Source: an uncultured Eubacteriales bacterium
GTDB lineage: Bacteria; Bacillota; Clostridia; Oscillospirales; Oscillospiraceae
DNA length: 8,798 nt
Reading direction: 5' to 3'
Assembly: GCA_900540635.1 (NCBI GenBank)
Contig: UQGU01000078.1
Coordinates: 1 to 8,798 of the forward strand
Shown here: positions 5,135-8,798 of the stretch, one piece after another
Layout of the letters: each line of letters opens with the position of its first letter
Numbering within the stretch: position 1 is the first letter of the stretch
Program-made: the position numbers and the translations under genes
Notes under the pieces: generated by a model
Database searches by the model: none
The model's input: the letters and a program-made list of their open reading frames with translations, nothing else
What the model was told of the DNA's origin: nothing

Positions 5135-6127
5135 TTACCATATCAGCGCATTGCCGAATGCAGTCCGCAGACCCAATAGGCGCCGTGCAGTCTGGCTTCC
5201 GGCTGCATAGGCTGCGGCAGCCGCACTGCCGCCCCGGGTACGGACCACCAGAATCACCACGGAGACAATGAGCACCACCGCCAGAAGGGCAGCGATGAGG
5301 GCCAGGGCCTTAACAAGGCCTGCATCCTTACTCTTTGCCCTGGGCTGGGGCTGCTGGGGACGGGGGCTCTGCTGAGGGCGCTGACTCTGCTGGGGGCGGC
5401 TGGGCTGCTGAGGCCGGGGGGCAGCGGGTCTTCCCGCCGTCTTGGCCGCGGGCCGCTTGGCTGCGGGCAGGGTCAACGAGGGCAGCATCTCATAGACCAC
5501 CTGTGCCGCCCGCTCGGGGTCCTGGTGCAGCAGCATATCCGTGCGCAGCAGGGCGGGCAGGCTTTCGGCCTGGGTAAAATGGACGCCCTGGGAAGCGTAG
5601 TAGTGCATCTGCTTCTGGATGGCGGTCTGGGCATCCTGCAGGTCTGCCTGGATGGCCGCCTCGGTATAGCCGGTGAGCTGAGAGATGGCCTTGGCGCTGA
5701 GGCCGCTGAGGCTGTAGAGATAGAGGTTCAGGCGCTGCCGGTCCTCCAGCATATCCGCCAGCATGACGGCCACCTGGGCGGTTTCCGCCTTGTTCAGGTC
5801 CATGCCGGGGAAGGAAAAGCTCTTCTTGTCCTCCGACGCGTCGGCCTGGCCGTTTTCCAGCAGGGTGGCCCGGACCCGCATACAGCGCATGGCTGTCAGA
5901 TGGCCCATCCAGTTATAGAACCGCTCCGGCTCCTGGAGAGAATCCAGTTTTTCCGCCACGGTTTTCAGGACCACGGTGGTCATCTTTTCCGCTGACTGCC
6001 GGGAGGGCAGCAGCTTGCCGCACTGATAGTGGACAATGCCCCAGGAATAGGTCAGCAGCTCTACAAGGGCCTTCCGGTCCCCCCGCTGGGCTGCAAAAAT
6101 ATACTCCCGCAGAGAATCCTTATTCAT
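5135..6127 (-). CDS. Sigma-70-like protein with Pro/Gln linker and C-terminal membrane helix
   Basis: This 330-residue protein has an N-terminal half laid out like a small (ECF-type) sigma factor. A region-2-like part spans about 9-90, with AAQRGDRKALVELL at 12-25 and FYNWMGHLTAMRCMRVRA at 70-87. A region-4-like helix-turn-helix spans about 125-175 (LSGLSAKAISQLTGYTEAAI, 140-159). The usual basic stretch of the recognition helix (TVKSRLxRAR type) is here AIQADLQDAQ (158-167), so -35 binding may be altered or lost. A low-complexity linker with four RPQQ units (238-259) leads to one membrane helix (about 271-296) and a short tail. The ATG has AAGGAG 9 nt upstream, overlapping the stop of the CapA-like gene; the two genes are 13 nt apart and probably translationally coupled. 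I infer a membrane-tethered regulator, or a sigma-derived protein with a new role. Confidence 0.7.
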   Translation of the reverse strand: MNKDSLREYIFAAQRGDRKALVELLTYSWGIVHYQCGKLLPSRQSAEKMTTVVLKTVAEKLDSLQEPERFYNWMGHLTAMRCMRVRATLLENGQADASEDKKSFSFPGMDLNKAETAQVAVMLADMLEDRQRLNLYLYSLSGLSAKAISQLTGYTEAAIQADLQDAQTAIQKQMHYYASQGVHFTQAESLPALLRTDMLLHQDPERAAQVVYEMLPSLTLPAAKRPAAKTAGRPAAPRPQQPSRPQQSQRPQQSPRPQQPQPRAKSKDAGLVKALALIAALLAVVLIVSVVILVVRTRGGSAAAAAYAAGSQTARRLLGLRTAFGNALIW

Positions 6128-6140
6128 ACTTTCTCACTCC

Positions 6141-7568
6141 TTACGCTGTTGCGTCCGTGACCGCCGCCGTCGTCTCGGCGGTTGTCTCTTCCGTGGTTTC
6201 TTCCGTTGTGGCCTCGGTAGTAGCCTCTGTGGTGGCGGCTGTGGTAGAAGTGGTGGTGGAATCCGCCTTAGTTCCCGTGATGCGCTCGGGGATCCGCTTC
6301 ATGGCCTTCTGCATAGCGGTATAGCTGTCCGCCGTCACCTTGTCCACATAGTTATTTTCATAGGCATACATGGCCTGCTCAATGCGGACCACCCGGCGAT
6401 AGCCGTCGCACTCCGTTTCCTTCTCGGTGTAGATGGGGATGTAGCTGAAATTCGTGACCTTGGTGGTTTTCAGGTCTGCATCCTTGGTGATCTCAATATC
6501 CAGGATCACGGAATAGTTGGAGCCGCCCAGCTGGGCGTCGCCATAAAAATCGCCCAGGGAATAGGCCACCAGCTTGCCGGTCTTCTCGTTGAGCTCTATT
6601 TTTTGCAGCAGATGGGGGTGGGAGCCGATGATCACATCCACACCGTTCTTCTGCATCAAATCCACAATCTGGGTCTGGGTTTTGCTGATCTCGTCGCTGT
6701 TGACGCTGCCCCAGTGGAGCATAGCCACGGTGATATCCGGCTTCTCGGCGGCAACCTTACTGAGAATGCCGGTAATGCCCTTCTTGTCCACCTGCTTATA
6801 GTTGGAATCGTAGTCGGTATACAATAGGTTCACGCAGTCCTCACTGCCCGCCGGAAGGCCCATGCCGCCCAGGCCCTTGGTAAAGGCCACAAAGGCCACC
6901 TTAATGCCCTGGACATCGCAGATGGTATAGCCGCCGGTTTTGTTGAAGTCCGAGGAGGTGGCGTAGGCTCCCAGAGGCTCCATGCCCGCAGCGCGGATAT
7001 TATTCAGGGTGGAGTTCAGGCCGATGAGGCCATTATAGACGGAATAGGAGTTCGCCATCTGAACCAGGTCCACGCCTACGCTTTTCAGATAGGTCAGCAG
7101 TTCCGTGGGGGCGGAAGCGGTTTCAGAGCCGTAGGGCTCCCCGCAGAAGTTGCCCTCCACGTTCATAACCGTCACATCCCCCACCGCCAGCTCGGCAGCC
7201 ACATCCACGAAAGCCCGGCTGAAATCATAGCCCGTGGGGCCGATGCCGGAGTCCACTACGGAATTGGTGACATTCAGGTCGCCTACGGCCCGAATGTGGA
7301 TGGTGGTAATGGGGTCCTTGGTCCTGCGGCCGGGCTCGGTGGCCGCCTCGGTGGTGGCTGCGGTGGTGGCCGCTGTTTCACTGATGGAGGACACCGGCGT
7401 TGTCTTGTCGCCGGAGGCCAGCTTGAAAATCGCCACACCGCAGCCCACCAGGACCACCAGCGCGCAAGCCGTCAACAGAAGCATTCTTCTGCGCCGCCGC
7501 TGCTGCATCCTCCTGGCCGCTTCCCGCTTCTTCCGCCGCCTCTCCATATCTTCCCGATCCAGTGCCAC
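6141..7568 (-). CDS. CapA-like (PGA_cap) metallophosphatase-fold protein, membrane-anchored
   Basis: This 475-residue protein starts with a very basic cytosolic segment (about 8-28, run of arginines) followed by one membrane helix (about 29-51), then an extracytoplasmic Thr/Ala/Glu-rich spacer. The CapA/PGA_cap domain spans about 87-385. CapA proteins take part in poly-gamma-glutamate capsule export in Bacillus and share the calcineurin-like fold. Visible motifs are AVGDLNV (Asp97), MNVEG (135-139), LHWG (284-287), IGSHPHLLQKIE (314-325) and SLGDF (337-341). The usual NNHxxDYG motif is replaced by ANSYSVYNG (172-180), removing the His and Asp. The tail (437-475) is Thr/Glu/Ala low complexity. 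The GTG at 7568 is chosen because AAAGGGG (7577-7583) stands 8 nt upstream; the GTG three codons earlier overlaps that site. It is first in an operon with the sigma-like gene. Confidence 0.85.
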   Translation of the reverse strand: MALDREDMERRRKKREAARRMQQRRRRRMLLLTACALVVLVGCGVAIFKLASGDKTTPVSSISETAATTAATTEAATEPGRRTKDPITTIHIRAVGDLNVTNSVVDSGIGPTGYDFSRAFVDVAAELAVGDVTVMNVEGNFCGEPYGSETASAPTELLTYLKSVGVDLVQMANSYSVYNGLIGLNSTLNNIRAAGMEPLGAYATSSDFNKTGGYTICDVQGIKVAFVAFTKGLGGMGLPAGSEDCVNLLYTDYDSNYKQVDKKGITGILSKVAAEKPDITVAMLHWGSVNSDEISKTQTQIVDLMQKNGVDVIIGSHPHLLQKIELNEKTGKLVAYSLGDFYGDAQLGGSNYSVILDIEITKDADLKTTKVTNFSYIPIYTEKETECDGYRRVVRIEQAMYAYENNYVDKVTADSYTAMQKAMKRIPERITGTKADSTTTSTTAATTEATTEATTEETTEETTAETTAAVTDATA

Positions 7569-7600
7569 AGCCGTCACCCCTTTCGTGAGTTGTTTTTGTT

Positions 7601-7629
7601 ATTATAACGGATTTTCAGGGATAAAACAA
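7601..7629 (-). promoter_or_regulatory. Promoter of the CapA-like/sigma-like operon
   Basis: On the minus strand, TATAAT (7606-7601) is a perfect -10, 17 bp downstream of TTGTTT (7629-7624), a weak -35. Transcription would begin near 7594, about 26 nt before the chosen start codon. The promoter lies between repeat copy 2 and the gene, so the operon is likely independent of ribF. Confidence 0.72.
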
Positions 7630-7674
7630 GTTTCCAATTTTGAATTCTTCTTTAAGAGTGCGATTTTCCCCCCT

Positions 7675-7841
7675 AACCTTCCCCCACGGGGAAGGGGGAC
7701 CGCCGCAGCGGTGGAAGAGGGGTCCCACGGAAGAGAGCGGTTTGTAGCTTGTGCGCTTTTTTAGTTACCGCTCTCGCCCGTTGCGCCCCTCCTCAGTCAG
7801 GGCTGCGCCCTGCCAGCTCCCCCGGAGGGGAAGCTTTAAGC
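7675..7841. repeat. MITE-like inverted-repeat element, copy 2 (overlaps ribF 3' end)
   Basis: This copy of about 167 bp has the same plan as copy 1. The left end has an outer hairpin CCTTCCCC-CAC-GGGGAAGG (7677-7695) and an inner hairpin ACCGC-CGCA-GCGGT (7699-7712). The right end has an inner hairpin CAGGGC-TGC-GCCCTG (7798-7812) and an outer hairpin (7815-7835, one bulge). The core has a 9-bp inverted repeat GAGAGCGGT (7733-7741) / ACCGCTCTC (7767-7775). Bases 7768-7791 match 3981-4004 of copy 1 at 20 of 24 positions. The right end encodes the last residues and stop codon of ribF. Confidence 0.75.
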
Positions 7842-8710
7842 TTTACAATCTCCCTTGTCTGTTCCGCGTTTTTCAGGATCGCGGCCTTCAAGTCCTCCAG
7901 GGAATCAAATTTCTGCTCCGGGCGGAGAAAATCCAGAAATTCCAGGGTGATTTTCTTACCGTACAGGTCTCCGTCATAATCCAGCAGCCAGGGCTCCACA
8001 GTGATATGGTGGCCGCCTACGGTGGGGCGGGTGCCCACGTTGGTAACGGCTGGGTAGGCCCTTCCCTCGGCCAGTGCCCGGCAGGCATAGACGCCAAATC
8101 GGGGGACGATGACCCCCTCCGGCAGGTGCAGATTGGCAGTGGGAATGCCCAGGGTCCGGCCCAGATGACGGCCGGAGACCACGGTGCCGGAGAGCACATG
8201 GGGGTGGCCCAGAAAGGTGTCCGCTTCGGCCATGCGCCCCTGGGTCAGCAATTCCCGGATATAGGTGGAGGAAATACGAACGCCGGACATTTCCTGTTCC
8301 GGCACCACGGCGCAGGGCAGGCCCTCCTTCTCGCAGTAATCCTGCAAAAGAGAGGCCGTACCGGTACCCATGGCACCGAACCGAAAATCCTCCCCGCAGA
8401 CGAAGCCCCCGGCGCCGAAGTCCCTGCGCAGCTCCTCCAGAAAGTCCTCCCAGGGGGTGGACTGCATTTTCTTATCAAAAGGCAGGGTCACGACTCGATC
8501 CATGCCGTAATTTCGAAGTAAGTTTTCCCGATCCTCGGCCGTATTGATCAGCGCCGGGGTGGTGCCCAGCACCAGGGTATCCGGGTGACCGGAAAAGGTG
8601 ACGACACCCCGGCAGCCTTCCGACGCCAGAGTCTTCACGGCGCGAAGCAGCGCCTGATGTCCAAGATGCACCCCGTCAAAAAATCCCAGGGCGTAGATGT
8701 AGGTAGTCAT
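7793..8710 (-). CDS. ribF: Bifunctional riboflavin kinase/FAD synthetase
   Basis: This 305-residue cytosolic enzyme phosphorylates riboflavin to FMN and adenylates FMN to FAD. The N-terminal nucleotidyltransferase domain shows GFFDGVHLGH (9-18), GEDFRFG (106-112) and ISSTYIR (146-152). The C-terminal flavokinase domain shows GRHLGRTLGIPTANL (180-194), NVGTRPTV (224-231) and a VEPWLLDY region (238-245) with the conserved Glu239. Its length is normal for the family. The final part KASPPGELAGRSPD (292-305) and the stop codon fall inside repeat copy 2, so the tail is acquired and not family-derived. The ATG has AAAGGA 7 nt upstream (8718-8723). No promoter is evident in the 31 nt between this start and repeat copy 3, so it is probably expressed from upstream, beyond the window. 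No FMN riboswitch was seen. Confidence 0.95.
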   Translation of the reverse strand: MTTYIYALGFFDGVHLGHQALLRAVKTLASEGCRGVVTFSGHPDTLVLGTTPALINTAEDRENLLRNYGMDRVVTLPFDKKMQSTPWEDFLEELRRDFGAGGFVCGEDFRFGAMGTGTASLLQDYCEKEGLPCAVVPEQEMSGVRISSTYIRELLTQGRMAEADTFLGHPHVLSGTVVSGRHLGRTLGIPTANLHLPEGVIVPRFGVYACRALAEGRAYPAVTNVGTRPTVGGHHITVEPWLLDYDGDLYGKKITLEFLDFLRPEQKFDSLEDLKAAILKNAEQTREIVKLKASPPGELAGRSPD

Positions 8711-8741
8711 GGTTTTGTCCTTTAATCGATGATTGGAAAGA

Positions 8742-8798
8742 GTGGCTTCCCCTGGGGGAAGCTGTCGCGGCCCTTTGGGCCGTGACTGATGAGGGGCG
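8742..8798. repeat. MITE-like element, copy 3 (cut by window edge)
   Basis: The outer hairpin GCTTCCCC-TG-GGGGAAGC (8745-8762) is followed by the inner hairpin GTCGCGGCCC-TTT-GGGCCGTGAC (8764-8786, one G-U pair) and the box GAGGGGCG (8791-8798). This is the same order as one end of copies 1 and 2. The rest of the element would continue beyond the window. It lies about 31 nt upstream of ribF. Confidence 0.7.

Noticed and set aside
5031..5141. A 37-codon upstream extension of the alpha/beta hydrolase
   Set aside because: It would begin within the preceding terminator hairpin and overlap the stop of the sigma-like gene. The internal ATG at 5030 has a ribosome binding site and starts a normal anchor sequence.
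8711..8741. FMN riboswitch before ribF
   Set aside because: Only 31 nt separate the start codon from the repeat, and no conserved FMN aptamer pattern is visible.

Overview
The window looks like a chromosomal segment of a GC-rich Clostridia-type Firmicute, probably a gut member of the Oscillospiraceae/Ruminococcaceae group. The reasons are strong AGGAG-type ribosome binding sites, sigma-A-like promoters with an extended -10, intrinsic terminators with short U-tracts, and several copies of a GC-rich paired-hairpin repeat of a kind common in that group. No rRNA, tRNA, CRISPR array, phage or insertion-sequence transposase gene was seen. The taxonomic call is inference.

Left part (1-3847): a self-contained regulated locus. 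A LacI-family regulator (2849-3847, +) is transcribed divergently from a two-gene unit on the minus strand. That unit encodes a DapA/N-acetylneuraminate-lyase-type aldolase (2443-1472) and then an Nramp-fold membrane transporter (1378-95). The 405-bp divergent region holds a good promoter for each side. It also has an exact 15-bp inverted repeat placed once just downstream of each predicted start site, and further TGCAA-N4-TTGC motifs between them. A strong terminator lies between the aldolase and transporter genes, and two hairpins follow the transporter. The likely logic is that LacI senses a small molecule, the transporter imports it, and the aldolase cleaves or condenses it with pyruvate. 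The transporter lacks the DPGN and MPH metal-binding motifs of true Nramp proteins, so its substrate is probably not a canonical Nramp metal.

Middle (3848-5130): the gap between the convergent lacI and alpha/beta-hydrolase genes is completely filled by a MITE-like inverted-repeat element of about 200 bp, whose outer hairpin can terminate the hydrolase transcript. The hydrolase is membrane-anchored, has its own weak promoter, and follows a strong terminator.

Right part (5135-8798): a promoter at about 7601-7629 drives a CapA-like, membrane-anchored protein with degenerate metal-site motifs. It is tightly coupled to a sigma-70-like protein that carries a Pro/Gln linker and a C-terminal membrane helix, an unusual layout. 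Upstream is ribF (riboflavin kinase/FAD synthetase); its last dozen or so codons and its stop codon are supplied by a second copy of the repeat. A third, truncated copy sits just upstream of ribF at the window edge.

Most promising for novelty are the aldolase plus non-canonical Nramp-fold transporter system with its operator array, and the CapA-like/membrane-tethered sigma-like pair.
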